A stretch of DNA of 64,000 nucleotides, from positions 3,242,501 through 3,306,500 of the forward strand of contig NZ_CP091430.1 of assembly GCF_024734895.1 (NCBI RefSeq), read 5' to 3'. The DNA is from Paenibacillus spongiae. Lineage in GTDB: Bacteria > Bacillota > Bacilli > Paenibacillales > Paenibacillaceae. Below are positions 52,099 through 60,723 of the stretch, piece by piece (positions within the stretch are counted from its first letter, which is position 1; the number at the start of each line of letters is the position of its first letter). The position numbers were made by a program, and so were the translations under genes. A model generated the notes under the pieces. The model made no database searches and had not been told where the DNA came from. It saw only the letters and a program-made list of their open reading frames with translations.

Positions 52099-52905
52099 TT
52101 GACATTCTACCGGTTGACGGAACAGCAGAAGAATGACTATAAGCAAAATGGTTATTTGCTTGGATTGCCTGCCGTATTTTCGAACGAGGAAGTCGAAAAA
52201 CTTCGAGAAGAGCTTCGGGAACTGGAGAAGCTGCTTGTGCCGGGGGAGCAAATCATTCATATTCGCGATTGGCATATGAAAAGCAAGTGGATCTACGACA
52301 TCTGCACTCACCCGCCAATACTAGACTATGTGGAAGGAATCCTCGGTCCGGAATTCTTCATGTGGGGAACCCAGTTTTTCGGTAAAGCTCCACATTCCAA
52401 GGATACCGTCGCATGGCATCAGGATGCATACTACTGGCCGCTCAAGCCGCACAATACCGTCACGGTCTGGCTAGCTTTCACAGATGTGGACGAGGCGAAC
52501 GGCGCCATGCAGGTCATTCCCGGCACCCATAGAGCAGGACTGATCAAACATCGCCGCATCGCTACCGATTCAATCCTTACGCTAGAACTTGAAGAAGGCG
52601 CTTTCGACGCTTCGCAAGCGAAGTCGCTTTGCCTTCAAGCCGGCCAATTGTCATTACATGACGATAATATCGTGCACGGTTCTCCTGCAAATGTTTCTGA
52701 TCGTTGGCGAATCGGCATGACGATCCGCTATTCTGGAATCAATGTGCGGCATACAGGCGGCGACGACAAGTTGAATATCTATATGATGCGAGGCGAGGAT
52801 GCGCCTGGCTTGAACCGTCAAGGCCAGGTGCCCGTCGAGCGTTACGCCCGGCTCGCGACCGACTTCCATAAGGGAGATGAGGTCGTCAAGCCGAAAACGA
52901 AGTAG
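52099..52905 (+). CDS. phytanoyl-CoA dioxygenase (PhyH) family oxygenase
   Basis: Fe(II)/2-oxoglutarate oxygenase-like protein of 268 residues from TTG 52099 (GAGGAG 9 nt upstream). Facial triad His107-x-Asp109 in AWHQDAYYW and His193 in NIVHGSPANVS, with the downstream RIGMTIRY arginine for 2-oxoglutarate. Asp at the second position implies hydroxylation rather than halogenation. Substrate unknown. Negative control by a palindrome-binding repressor is suggested by the promoter layout. Confidence 0.87.
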   Translation: MTFYRLTEQQKNDYKQNGYLLGLPAVFSNEEVEKLREELRELEKLLVPGEQIIHIRDWHMKSKWIYDICTHPPILDYVEGILGPEFFMWGTQFFGKAPHSKDTVAWHQDAYYWPLKPHNTVTVWLAFTDVDEANGAMQVIPGTHRAGLIKHRRIATDSILTLELEEGAFDASQAKSLCLQAGQLSLHDDNIVHGSPANVSDRWRIGMTIRYSGINVRHTGGDDKLNIYMMRGEDAPGLNRQGQVPVERYARLATDFHKGDEVVKPKTK

Positions 52906-52943
52906 CGTCGGGGGCTGATTTTTATCCTATAATCCGAGAAGTC

Positions 52944-52992
52944 CCCCCACCTCTAAACTTCCTAACTCACGTAGTGAGCGTGTAGGTGGGGG
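52944..52992 (+). other. left-end hairpin of the TnpB element
   Basis: Outer 9-bp stem CCCCCACCT / AGGTGGGGG and inner CTCAC-GTA-GTGAG stem, the kind of structure bound by Y1 transposases in single-stranded DNA. Confidence 0.65.
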
Positions 52993-53082
52993 ATGAATCA
53001 GTGTTTTTAGTATTTTGTTTGTCGATAATATACGAACATACATTCCTTATTTGTGGTATAATCAACGAATAGGGGTGATCAC

Positions 53083-54210
53083 GTGAATAAGGCTTATCGG
53101 TTCAGAATCTATCCCACAACAGAGCAAGAGACGATGATTCGTAAAACATTCGGCTGTGTTCGGTTTCTCTACAATCGGATGCTGGCTGAACGTCAAGTCA
53201 AGTACGAATATTATAAAGTGGATAAACAGCAATTGAAGCGGCAGAGGTATCGGACACCAGCAGCGTTCAAGATGGAGTTCGACTGGCTGCGAGAAGTGGA
53301 CAGCCTCGCCTTGTGCAATGCGGAGCTAAACCTGAAGACCGCCTTCCGGAACTTCTTTCGGGACAAGCACATGGGGTATCCGAAGTTCAAAAGTCGGAAA
53401 AACCCGGTTCAGAGCTACACAACCAATAATCAGAAGGGGACGGTTCGAATCGCAGCAGACGGGAAGCATGTCCGTATCCCTAAACTGGGTGAGATCCGAA
53501 TCAAGCTCCACCGGCAAATTCCGGATGGACATGAAATCAAATCGGCAACGATCAGCCGCAATTCAAATGGGAAATACCACATTTCGATCCTGACCGAGTA
53601 TACGGCAGACGCAGAACATACGATCCCCCGTCGTGAAAAAGTACTGGGTCTGGATTATAGTTCAAAGGCGTTATATATCGACCACACCGGGACATCCGCG
53701 AATTCTCCGAGATATTTGCGCCAGATGGAAGTTCGGCTGAAGAGAGCCCAGAGAGTCCTCTCCAGAAGGAAGAAGGGTGGCTCGAACTGGAGGAAACAAA
53801 AACTTCGGATAGCCCGTCTCCATGAGAAAGTATCCAATCAGCGGAAAGATTACCTGCACAAAGAGAGTCGGCAGCTGGCTGAAGCTTGGGATGCAGTCGT
53901 TGTGGAAGATCTGAACATGAAAGCCATGTCCCAATCCCTATCACTCGGAAAAGCAACGATGGATAACGGAAACGGCATGTTCAGGGCGTTCCTTGGGTAT
54001 AAACGGGCTGAACGTGGTAAGTCGCTTGTTCGGATCGATAAATGGTATCCTTCGAGCAAGCTTTGCAGAACGTGTGGTACGATCAACACGGAACGGACAC
54101 TTAAGGATCGAGTTTGGGTCTGTGAGGGTTGTGGCACGCTCCATCAGAGGGATGAAAATGCTGCCGGAAACATACGGGCCGAAGGGATTCGATTGTTAGG
54201 TATGGCATAG
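53083..54210 (+). CDS. tnpB: TnpB, RNA-guided endonuclease (OrfB, IS605 family)
   Basis: Protein of 375 residues from GTG 53083 (GGGGTGAT upstream). It starts KAYRFRIYPTTEQETMI, the usual N-terminal wedge. RuvC residues are intact: Asp191 in GLDYSSK, Glu275 in VVVEDLNM, Asp357 in HQRDENAAGN; the zinc ribbon has CRTCG (Cys328/331) and CEGCG (Cys347/350). A TATAAT at 53057-53062 precedes it. TnpB uses an RNA from the element's right end to cut DNA and maintain the transposon. The protein looks full-length and active by residues. Confidence 0.92.
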   Translation: MNKAYRFRIYPTTEQETMIRKTFGCVRFLYNRMLAERQVKYEYYKVDKQQLKRQRYRTPAAFKMEFDWLREVDSLALCNAELNLKTAFRNFFRDKHMGYPKFKSRKNPVQSYTTNNQKGTVRIAADGKHVRIPKLGEIRIKLHRQIPDGHEIKSATISRNSNGKYHISILTEYTADAEHTIPRREKVLGLDYSSKALYIDHTGTSANSPRYLRQMEVRLKRAQRVLSRRKKGGSNWRKQKLRIARLHEKVSNQRKDYLHKESRQLAEAWDAVVVEDLNMKAMSQSLSLGKATMDNGNGMFRAFLGYKRAERGKSLVRIDKWYPSSKLCRTCGTINTERTLKDRVWVCEGCGTLHQRDENAAGNIRAEGIRLLGMA

Positions 54211-54313
54211 ATGAATAGAGAACCGCCGGGCAGGCGGAGATAGCCCAGTAATGATATCTAGGTTATTAGGTATGTCCTGGGAAGCCCCCACTTCTATAAG
54301 TGGTGGGAGCATG
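54211..54313 (+). ncRNA. candidate omega-RNA (reRNA) scaffold at right end
   Basis: Non-coding stretch from the tnpB stop to the right-end hairpin, G/C-rich with inverted segments (CCGCCGGGCAGGCGG and the terminal CCACTT/AAGTGG stem). By analogy with ISDra2, the guide would be the ~16-20 nt just beyond the right end, starting near 54314. Inferred from family biology only. Confidence 0.45.
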
Positions 54314-54384
54314 TCACATGAAAAAGTTTATAGGGCATGCGAGTCTATGTTCCATCAGTGAACTTATTTGGAAAGGTGATCGGC

Positions 54385-55425
54385 ATGTCCTTGTATGACG
54401 GCTTAAAAGACGAGATCGTAAAAAAAATAATTCAAGGCGAATATCCGATTGGCGGCGTTCTGGCGACAGAGCAGGAACTCTGCGAGCAAACGGGCCTAAG
54501 CCGGGTGACGGTCCGGAAAGCGTTGGACGAATTGAAGCGAGAGGGACTTCTGGAAGGGGTTCCGCGTCAAGGAACCCTGGTTCGGGCACGCAAAGGCGGA
54601 TTTTCCGGAAACATGGACTTGATCGCGTTGGTGGCAGCCGTACACGATCCGTTCTTCGCCCTGTTCATGGAGCATTTCGAACAAACTGCCGACAAGAACG
54701 GATCACTCATGCTGTTCAAGCAGGATTACGAGGGTAAAGCGCTGCGTTCCGACAAGCTCTTCTTCCGCTTTATCCAAAAAGGGATACGCAATGCGGTCAT
54801 TTGGCCGCAAACCGACGATATCGACTTCGGCCTGCTCATGCGTCTCCAGACGGTAGGGATGAACTTCGTCATCTTCGACCAGCAGTTCGATACGGACGTT
54901 GCCGATATCGTATGCCTTGATCATTATCACGCGGTGTACTCCCTATATGAGGATATGCGCTCCCGTTTTGACGGTACCATAGTATTTATCGGCTTTGAAG
55001 GGCTGACTCTGTCCAGCGAGGTGCTTCGGGAAAAGGCATTCATGGACGCCAGTGGAGGAAGCGGAACGATCCTCACGATTGGATGGAACACGAATGTCGA
55101 GGCTGAAACGGCACTGTTGCTGGAATCACTTCATTTGAAGGCTGATGAGCCCCTGGGAATCATTTGCATTAGCGGCGGCATCGGCCTTGCCGTAGCCCGG
55201 CATATGCAGCAAAGAGGGCTGCAGCATTTTCCCCTCGCAACGGTCGACTATTTGACCGAGATGTCCGACTATCCGATGACGGCTTACGAGCAGCCGATGA
55301 TAGAGATGGCGGAAAAAGTTTATCAGCGCCTTGCCGCCCAGAACAATGAAGGAAGGAATTGGCGAGCCGGCCGATATTTGCTCCGAGGTCGGCTGGTGAA
55401 ATGCGGTTTCGAGAGAAATATGTAG
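54385..55425 (+). CDS. GntR family regulator with LacI-type sensor domain (AraR-like)
   Basis: Protein of 346 residues. N-terminal GntR winged helix: LYDGLKDEIVKKIIQGEYPI, LATEQELCEQTGLSRVTVRK; C-terminal (about 75-345) a periplasmic-binding/LacI-like sensor (LIALVAAVHDPFFALFMEHF, VFIGFEGL). This fusion is the AraR class of sugar-responsive repressors. ATG 54385 follows AAAGGTGAT; frame upstream from 54337 lacks a site. Probable target: the operator upstream of PhyH at 52052-52076, now separated by the TnpB element. Confidence 0.86.
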   Translation: MSLYDGLKDEIVKKIIQGEYPIGGVLATEQELCEQTGLSRVTVRKALDELKREGLLEGVPRQGTLVRARKGGFSGNMDLIALVAAVHDPFFALFMEHFEQTADKNGSLMLFKQDYEGKALRSDKLFFRFIQKGIRNAVIWPQTDDIDFGLLMRLQTVGMNFVIFDQQFDTDVADIVCLDHYHAVYSLYEDMRSRFDGTIVFIGFEGLTLSSEVLREKAFMDASGGSGTILTIGWNTNVEAETALLLESLHLKADEPLGIICISGGIGLAVARHMQQRGLQHFPLATVDYLTEMSDYPMTAYEQPMIEMAEKVYQRLAAQNNEGRNWRAGRYLLRGRLVKCGFERNM

Positions 55426-55486
55426 CTAGAAGAGAAGATCGATTGTCATTCGTCAGGTTCAGTCCAGCTTGATCGGAGATGAGCGA

Positions 55487-55527
55487 ATCGCCCTGTAAGC
55501 CGCCATCATGGCATCCTGCAGGGCGAT
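55487..55527. terminator. hairpin after GntR gene
   Basis: Perfect 9-bp arms ATCGCCCTG and CAGGGCGAT with a 23-nt loop; no strong T-run. Confidence 0.5.
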
Positions 55528-55663
55528 CCTTGTAGCGCGTTGTTTTTTGCCCGGGTTCGCCATCAGCATCTGCTGGCTTTGTTTGCTTGATAGCCGGTAA
55601 GGGATGCCGTCGTGTCGCACGGCTGGATTCGGTGCTACGCGGAATCGGCGCTTCTATAATTAT

Positions 55664-55693
55664 TTTACATACATACAGTATGTATGTTAAAAT
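55664..55693 (+). promoter_or_regulatory. promoter with embedded TetR-type operator
   Basis: TTTACA at 55664-55669 and TAAAAT at 55688-55693 (18-bp spacer). The spacer and edges are a perfect 21-bp palindrome at 55667-55687, half-site ACATACATAC. The TetR gene at 56995 is the third gene of the same operon, so autoregulation is very likely. Confidence 0.8.
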
Positions 55694-55723
55694 AAACATC
55701 ATCATTCAGAGGAGCTGTTGCCC

Positions 55724-56176
55724 GTGCATCTATCGAGTTTCTATCCCGTTATTCTGACGGACAAGGTCGCCATTAGCGCTGATTTTTACAAAAATTATTT
55801 TGGGTTTGAAACGGTATATGAAGCGGACTGGTATGTAAGTCTCCGATTGAATAACGGCGGGGCAGCGTATGAATTGGCAATCTTGGATGCTTCGCATCCG
55901 ACAATACCCGACATATATAGAAGAAAGGTACAGGGTCTGATCCTCAACTTTGAAGTCGACCACGCGGATACGGAGTTTAAGAGACTCATTGAGGAGGAAA
56001 AGCTTCCGCTTGAGCTTGAGCTTCGAGATGAGGAGTTTGGACAGCGGCATTTTATCACAAGCGATCCGAACGGTGTACTGCTGGATATTATTGAGATTAT
56101 TCCTCCATCGGAAGCTGAGCGTGAGCAGTATGCGGAGAAGGTGTGGTTGAATACGGGAGATGGTGAGAGCGAATGA
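55724..56176 (+). CDS. VOC family protein
   Basis: Glyoxalase-fold protein of 150 residues. [23 protein letters not shown] opens the domain and [18 protein letters not shown] closes it. GTG 55724 has GAGGAG 9 nt upstream; TTG 55718 is too close. The stop overlaps the AlkD-like gene by ATGA, giving tight coupling. First gene of the TetR-controlled operon; it may bind or detoxify the inducer. Confidence 0.82.
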   Translation: MHLSSFYPVILTDKVAISADFYKNYFGFETVYEADWYVSLRLNNGGAAYELAILDASHPTIPDIYRRKVQGLILNFEVDHADTEFKRLIEEEKLPLELELRDEEFGQRHFITSDPNGVLLDIIEIIPPSEAEREQYAEKVWLNTGDGESE

Positions 56177-56955
56177 GTTCATCCGTGAAGCCGTTGAAGC
56201 TCTATTTCGGGAGCGAGCTGGCTGTTCGGCTTGCCAATCTCATAGAATCTCATTATCCGGATTTCCCTGCCTGCAAATTTATTGCCGCGATAACCGAGCG
56301 GGTGGAGCCGCTTGAACTGAAGGGCAGAGTGGCTGTCATTGCCGATGAACTGAGAGAAGCTTTGCCCGACCGTTATCCAGAGGCAATAAGCATTCTATTG
56401 AATATTCTTGGTCCGGAGAATGAAACCGAAGAAGGCATGTTCAACAATGGCTATTTTCTGATGCCTGCTGCCTATTTCGTCGAGAAGTACGGCCTCAAGC
56501 ATTACGAAATCTCGATGCACGCCATGTATGAGATTACGAAGCGGCATACCTCGGAATATGCCATTCGTCCTTATCTGAATATATATCCGGACGCAACGAT
56601 CCGGCAGCTCAGAACGTGGACATGCGATCCCAATCCTCACGTCCGGCGCCTTGTCAGCGAAGGGACCCGCCCCCGTCTTCCTTGGGCGAAAGGGATTCCG
56701 GTTATTAAGGGTGATCCTGCACATAATCTAGCTTTGCTGGGGCCATTATGGAATGATCCTTCCTTCTATGTGAGAAAATCAGTGGCAAACCATGTGAATG
56801 ATTTGACGAAGGACCATAAGCAAGTCGCGCTTGATTGGCTGCATGACCGGTTGAACCGCGTTGGGCCGTATAACCCCTGGATGGCACGTCATTCTTTGCG
56901 GACGTTGACGAAATCCGGCGATTCGGCAGCGTTGAAGTTGCTTGAATTATGCTAA
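56173..56955 (+). CDS. DNA alkylation repair (AlkD-like) HEAT-repeat protein
   Basis: Protein of 260 residues. The region from [20 protein letters not shown] through [20 protein letters not shown] is the hallmark of AlkD-like alpha-helical-repeat glycosylases; [20 protein letters not shown] and [14 protein letters not shown] are further HEAT units. AlkD members excise positively charged alkylated bases without flipping them. It overlaps the VOC gene by 4 nt. Coupling with a VOC protein and TetR suggests protection against an electrophilic or alkylating compound. Confidence 0.84.
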   Translation: MSSSVKPLKLYFGSELAVRLANLIESHYPDFPACKFIAAITERVEPLELKGRVAVIADELREALPDRYPEAISILLNILGPENETEEGMFNNGYFLMPAAYFVEKYGLKHYEISMHAMYEITKRHTSEYAIRPYLNIYPDATIRQLRTWTCDPNPHVRRLVSEGTRPRLPWAKGIPVIKGDPAHNLALLGPLWNDPSFYVRKSVANHVNDLTKDHKQVALDWLHDRLNRVGPYNPWMARHSLRTLTKSGDSAALKLLELC

Positions 56956-56994
56956 TATAGGAAGCAGCGATATCGACAGGAGACCATAGCGTTC

Positions 56995-57582
56995 ATGAGA
57001 AGAAACAAAGAAGAAACCAATGAAACGATTCAGAAGCTGATCGAAGTTGCGAGAGCACATTTCACCAAGCTCGGCTTTGCCGATTCAGCCCTTGAAGAAA
57101 TTGCGAAGGAAGCCGAAGTGACGCGCGGGGCGCTCTATCATCATTTTAAAAATAAGAAAGGACTCTTTCTTGCCGTATTGGAATCGGTACAGAAAGAGAT
57201 CGCGGAGCGGGTAGAAGCGGAGGCTGCCAAGTCCGATGACCTCTGGGAGCAGCTGCTGGGGGGATGTCTTGCATTCGTTGCGGCAGCCGTTGAACCGCAT
57301 TGCAAGCGCATCATGCTCGTCGATGGCCCAGCCGTACTTGGTTGGGAGGTATGGCGCGTGATGGACGAGAACAATTCCATGCGCCTATTGAGGGGACAGC
57401 TCGAAATCATGGAGCGGGAAGGAAGCCTTAAGTCTGTATCGATCGAAGCTATGACGCACTGCCTATCCGGTGCGCTGAATGAATCAGCGCTCTGGATTGC
57501 TCAGATGCCGGACTATGAGCATGCATTGGAGCAGACGACGATCATTATCTCCAGTATGCTGGACGGATTTAAGAGAACGTAA
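56995..57582 (+). CDS. TetR family transcriptional regulator
   Basis: Protein of 195 residues. HTH: LIEVARAHFTKLGFADSALE, IAKEAEVTRGALYHHFKNKK; the rest is helical ligand domain (AcrR-like). AGGAGACC precedes ATG 56995. Third gene of the operon; likely binds the 21-bp palindrome at 55667-55687 in the promoter. A strong terminator follows. Confidence 0.9.
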   Translation: MRRNKEETNETIQKLIEVARAHFTKLGFADSALEEIAKEAEVTRGALYHHFKNKKGLFLAVLESVQKEIAERVEAEAAKSDDLWEQLLGGCLAFVAAAVEPHCKRIMLVDGPAVLGWEVWRVMDENNSMRLLRGQLEIMEREGSLKSVSIEAMTHCLSGALNESALWIAQMPDYEHALEQTTIIISSMLDGFKRT

Positions 57583-57596
57583 TTCAAGTCATGAAC

Positions 57597-57629
57597 AAGA
57601 CCGGACAAGCGTGCTGCTTGTCCGGTCTT
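57597..57629 (+). terminator. intrinsic terminator
   Basis: 14-bp perfect stem AAGACCGGACAAGC and complement, 5-nt loop, CCTTGTT tail; ends the TetR operon. Confidence 0.85.
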
Positions 57630-57794
57630 CCTTGTTCTCTCCGAGCAGAGAATACATTATATATTATATAGAAAATTCAACAATCCTATCGTATACTGAT
57701 CTAGAAATTGCTCTAAAGGGTTGCATCCCATCTCGTGTCAGACATCATTCCCGAAAGCGCGAAGGCCAATTCGGAATAAGGTGGAGGTTCGTAC

Positions 57795-59810
57795 ATGAGT
57801 GACAGCCGTTATGAGAAGTGGATATGGATTGAGTTAATCGGATTCGAAAACAAAGCCAGCGACGATTATGGAGTAGAGGCCTATCTGAATACGGTCGGTT
57901 ACGTGCCCGATACGGTCTCGCTCTTGCTGTTTACGCCGGATTTCGTTCACGCACATCCGGGAATGTCGGAGGAGCACGTGCTCCCGCCCGAGGTATGCTC
58001 CTACAATGCGCGTCCTTACGGCAAACACCGGAACCGGCAGCAGTGGACCAACTATCAGCTGAAGGGATTGATCGGGCAGCTTCAGAAGCATGGCATTGCG
58101 GTATACTGCGCCTTCTTTGACATGTTTCATGTTCATAATCCGAATGAGCTTCGTCCTTCAGAATGGTGCGGAGCACATCCGGAGCTGTACGAGATGAGGA
58201 TGTCGGGTCATGCGTACGGCGTTATCAATCCGCTCAAGCGATTCAAGGACGGAAGCTATTACGAGGATTTGTTTATCCATGATCTGATGACTGTGATGCG
58301 AGATTATCATTTTGACGGCTACCATGGAGCCGATGGCTATACTAGCTCGCGGCTCAGCATTGCTGAAATCGATTATTCCGACGATATGGTCGAACAATTC
58401 GTCCGGTTCAGCGGAGACGAATTAGGGCAGGAGATCGTCATGAACTGCGATCATGATGCACATGCCGTGAAGCAGCGCGGCGAATGGATCTGGCACTATA
58501 GACGGATGGATTGGATACATTTTCACGCCGCAAGGTGGGCGGGCTTCTGGGAGAAAATTATGACAGCCATCCGGAAGGAAGGGAAGAAGGCAGTCGCGAA
58601 CACCACATGGACACGCGATCCGTTCGAAGCGCTGTATCGTTACGGGGTGGACTACAAGCTGCTTGCGGCAACCGGGATTGACGGGTTTGTCGTCGAGTCT
58701 GTCGCAGCATCCTTATCGGCCGGGGCGGATGGCATGGAATATGAGCCAATTACCGAATTCATGGCGATGCTGGCAACGATTAAGGCGTATGTGCCGGATG
58801 TGAAACTGATTTGCCTGAACGCCATCCAGGACACGAATGAACAATGGGACACGATCAGCCATGCGCCTACCGTTCTCGAGAGGGATATCTACGCCTTCTC
58901 TAATCTTTACATACAGGAAGGCGGCGAGCTGAAGCGCAGTTCCGCAGGCTTCATGGCCTGTCTGGGCGATGGGATAAGCCGCGACGGCTGGAAGTGGCTG
59001 TCGGATCGCTGGGAGCTTGGCTTCAGCGGAAATCCGGAGCGTGCGATCGGAGCCAGTCTTGTATGGTCGGATGCGGCTCTGCAGACTACATTAGATGAGT
59101 TTATCGTGAATCGCAGCTGGCCGGTTCACCGGTTCATGGAGCAATGGCTGCAGAGAGGAGCGCCTCTCCATACGATGGTCAACATTGAAGACCTGGACCG
59201 CGCGCAAGGAACCATTGTTGTCGCGAACCTGCATCTATTGCCGGATAACGAATTGGCGCTCGCAGCCGCTTACCGGAATGGACCTTCGATTCTAATCGGG
59301 AAGATGACCGAGCGGCTGGCTCGAATTGCAGTCGCAGTTGGATTGAATTTTCCTTGTGAGCCTGATCATTATTTCTGCATGACGCGTGATGCGAACGGCA
59401 CACTCATCGATAGCTTCGTCATGGAGCTAGAAGATACTTCGGTGCAGCAGCAGTCTGATAAGATCAATGATGCGATTTCTTGGGTGAAAGCATTGTATTT
59501 CAAGCCAATGAATGATGATTTTCTGCTTCGATGCGTAGAGACGATGAAAGCTGCTTCAGGCGTACCGGTTGTGATCAAGAACAGTGAATTCATCCGGATC
59601 TCGGTATTGGAGATGAACCCCGGCAGCTGGCGGATTCTGATTCACAATCTTTATTATAACTACAAGTCAGCGAGGATAGATGCAGGTCGAAACATATCTT
59701 CGATACGCGTACTGACCGGGTTTCCCGGCGTGCCGGTCTTCCCGGAAGGATCTCAATTCAGCCTATATGTACCTGGCCGCGGGATGGTTATCGTTGAGCT
59801 GAAGGTCTAG
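57795..59810 (+). CDS. large glycoside hydrolase-like protein of unassigned family
   Basis: Protein of 671 residues, no signal peptide. GGAGG lies 7 nt before ATG 57795. Strand-helix pattern of a TIM barrel: YQLKGLIGQLQKHGIAVYCA, DYHFDGYHGADGYTSSRLSI, GEWIWHYRRMDWIHFHAARW, VKLICLNAIQDT. The phrases FDGYHGADGY and GFVVES could place the catalytic acids, and the C-terminal 100 residues (GRGMVIVELKV) look like a beta-sandwich. I do not recognise the family; an intracellular glycosidase is the best reading. It is flanked by terminators on both sides and thus monocistronic. Confidence 0.6.
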   Translation: MSDSRYEKWIWIELIGFENKASDDYGVEAYLNTVGYVPDTVSLLLFTPDFVHAHPGMSEEHVLPPEVCSYNARPYGKHRNRQQWTNYQLKGLIGQLQKHGIAVYCAFFDMFHVHNPNELRPSEWCGAHPELYEMRMSGHAYGVINPLKRFKDGSYYEDLFIHDLMTVMRDYHFDGYHGADGYTSSRLSIAEIDYSDDMVEQFVRFSGDELGQEIVMNCDHDAHAVKQRGEWIWHYRRMDWIHFHAARWAGFWEKIMTAIRKEGKKAVANTTWTRDPFEALYRYGVDYKLLAATGIDGFVVESVAASLSAGADGMEYEPITEFMAMLATIKAYVPDVKLICLNAIQDTNEQWDTISHAPTVLERDIYAFSNLYIQEGGELKRSSAGFMACLGDGISRDGWKWLSDRWELGFSGNPERAIGASLVWSDAALQTTLDEFIVNRSWPVHRFMEQWLQRGAPLHTMVNIEDLDRAQGTIVVANLHLLPDNELALAAAYRNGPSILIGKMTERLARIAVAVGLNFPCEPDHYFCMTRDANGTLIDSFVMELEDTSVQQQSDKINDAISWVKALYFKPMNDDFLLRCVETMKAASGVPVVIKNSEFIRISVLEMNPGSWRILIHNLYYNYKSARIDAGRNISSIRVLTGFPGVPVFPEGSQFSLYVPGRGMVIVELKV

Positions 59811-59836
59811 AGCATGATTGATAGTGTAATATTAGG

Positions 59837-59875
59837 AAGGACGTATTATCATAGATATGATAGCGTCCTTTTTTC
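59837..59875 (+). terminator. intrinsic terminator
   Basis: Stem AAGGACG / CGTCCTT with an inner TATCAT/ATGATA stem and a run of TTTTTTC. Confidence 0.8.
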
Positions 59876-59922
59876 TTTGGAATGGAAGGAGTGTTCTCTA
59901 TTTACGACATGATTCAGTTGGA

Positions 59923-59943
59923 GGGAGAGGGGGAGGGGGAGGG
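59923..59943 (+). other. G-quadruplex-like tract at a ribosome binding site
   Basis: Four G-runs (3, 5, 5 and 3 G) separated by AGA, A and A, ending 7 nt before ATG 59951 and overlapping the Shine-Dalgarno sequence. Folding would block initiation. Confidence 0.4.
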
Positions 59944-59950
59944 TGAGCTT

Positions 59951-60475
59951 ATGGAGCAGTACCGTTATCCGATTGGAAGATTCGAGCCGTTCCCCGCACC
60001 GACCCCAGAAGATCGTAACCGCTTGATGGAGGATATTGCTGATGCTGCGTCCCGACTTCGCGCAGCTGTTCAACATCTAACGATGGAGCAATTGCAAACG
60101 CCTTATCGTTCAGGCGGCTGGACGATCCAGCAGGTCATTCATCATATGGCCGATAACGATATGAATGCTTATATTCGCTTCAAGAGGGCACTGACTGAAG
60201 AAAGCCCGACAGCGACGTCCTACCGGGAGGATATATGGGCTGAGATGAGAGACTACCGGGAGCCGGTGGAGCTTTCGATCACGCTGCTGGACGTCCTTCA
60301 CAGCCGTCTTGTCGCCTTGCTTCGTTCGTTAGCCCCGGAGGATTTCCGCAAGACGTTCACGAGTCCCACTCATGGCATTATGAGTCTGGATCTCGCCATG
60401 CAGCGATATGCTTGGCACGGCCGGCACCATACCGCACAGATCGTTTCCCTCAAAGAACGCATGCGTTGGGAATAG
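59951..60475 (+). CDS. YfiT-like DinB family metal-dependent protein (bacillithiol transferase-like)
   Basis: Four-helix-bundle protein of 174 residues. Start MEQYRYPIGRFEPFPAPTPE matches YfiT/BstA; the metal ligands are His in IQQVIHHMADNDMNA and His in YAWHGRHHTAQI. Such proteins transfer bacillithiol to electrophiles or hydrolyse conjugates. ATG 59951 is chosen because of the family start and the GGGAGGGTGAG site; upstream in-frame codons would encode repetitive Gly-Glu. Confidence 0.84.
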   Translation: MEQYRYPIGRFEPFPAPTPEDRNRLMEDIADAASRLRAAVQHLTMEQLQTPYRSGGWTIQQVIHHMADNDMNAYIRFKRALTEESPTATSYREDIWAEMRDYREPVELSITLLDVLHSRLVALLRSLAPEDFRKTFTSPTHGIMSLDLAMQRYAWHGRHHTAQIVSLKERMRWE

Positions 60476-60500
60476 AAGTATCGTTTGTACTTCCGTACAT

Positions 60501-60700
60501 AGCAGTAATAGCTTACTTGAAGCTGTGTTAAACGGGCTATGCAAAAGGCCGGATATCGATCTGGTTGCCGTACTGCGGCGGTTGAAGAAAACGTCGGAAC
60601 TGGCCATTCATGATGAAGATCATTCACTTTAACATGGCATCGGGATAACCTGAAGGATTATTATGAACGCGTGTTTCGCTGGTTTGGAAGCGATGTTTGA
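60501..60700 (+). pseudogene. 3' remnant of an S9-like peptidase/alpha-beta hydrolase
   Basis: First frame: LLEAVLNGLCKRPDIDLVAV, then LRRLKKTSELAIHDEDHSL and stop. A second frame continues WHRDNLKDYYERVFRWFGSDV and stops at 60700. Joined by one frameshift, these match the C-terminus of S9 peptidases, where DHS holds the catalytic His. No upstream body is present. Confidence 0.4.
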
Positions 60701-60723
60701 ACAAATAAGGGAGCGGATTTGAG

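Larger units (their letters stand above)
52941..54316 (+). mobile_element. IS605-type element encoding only TnpB
   Basis: TnpB gene flanked by subterminal hairpins: left, a 9-bp outer stem CCCCCACCT / AGGTGGGGG (52944-52992) with an inner CTCAC/GTGAG stem; right, CCACTT/AAGTGG (54288-54303) followed by GGGAGCATGTCA. No TnpA transposase is present, so it needs help in trans to move. It inserted between the PhyH and GntR genes. Exact ends are not fixed. Confidence 0.75.
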
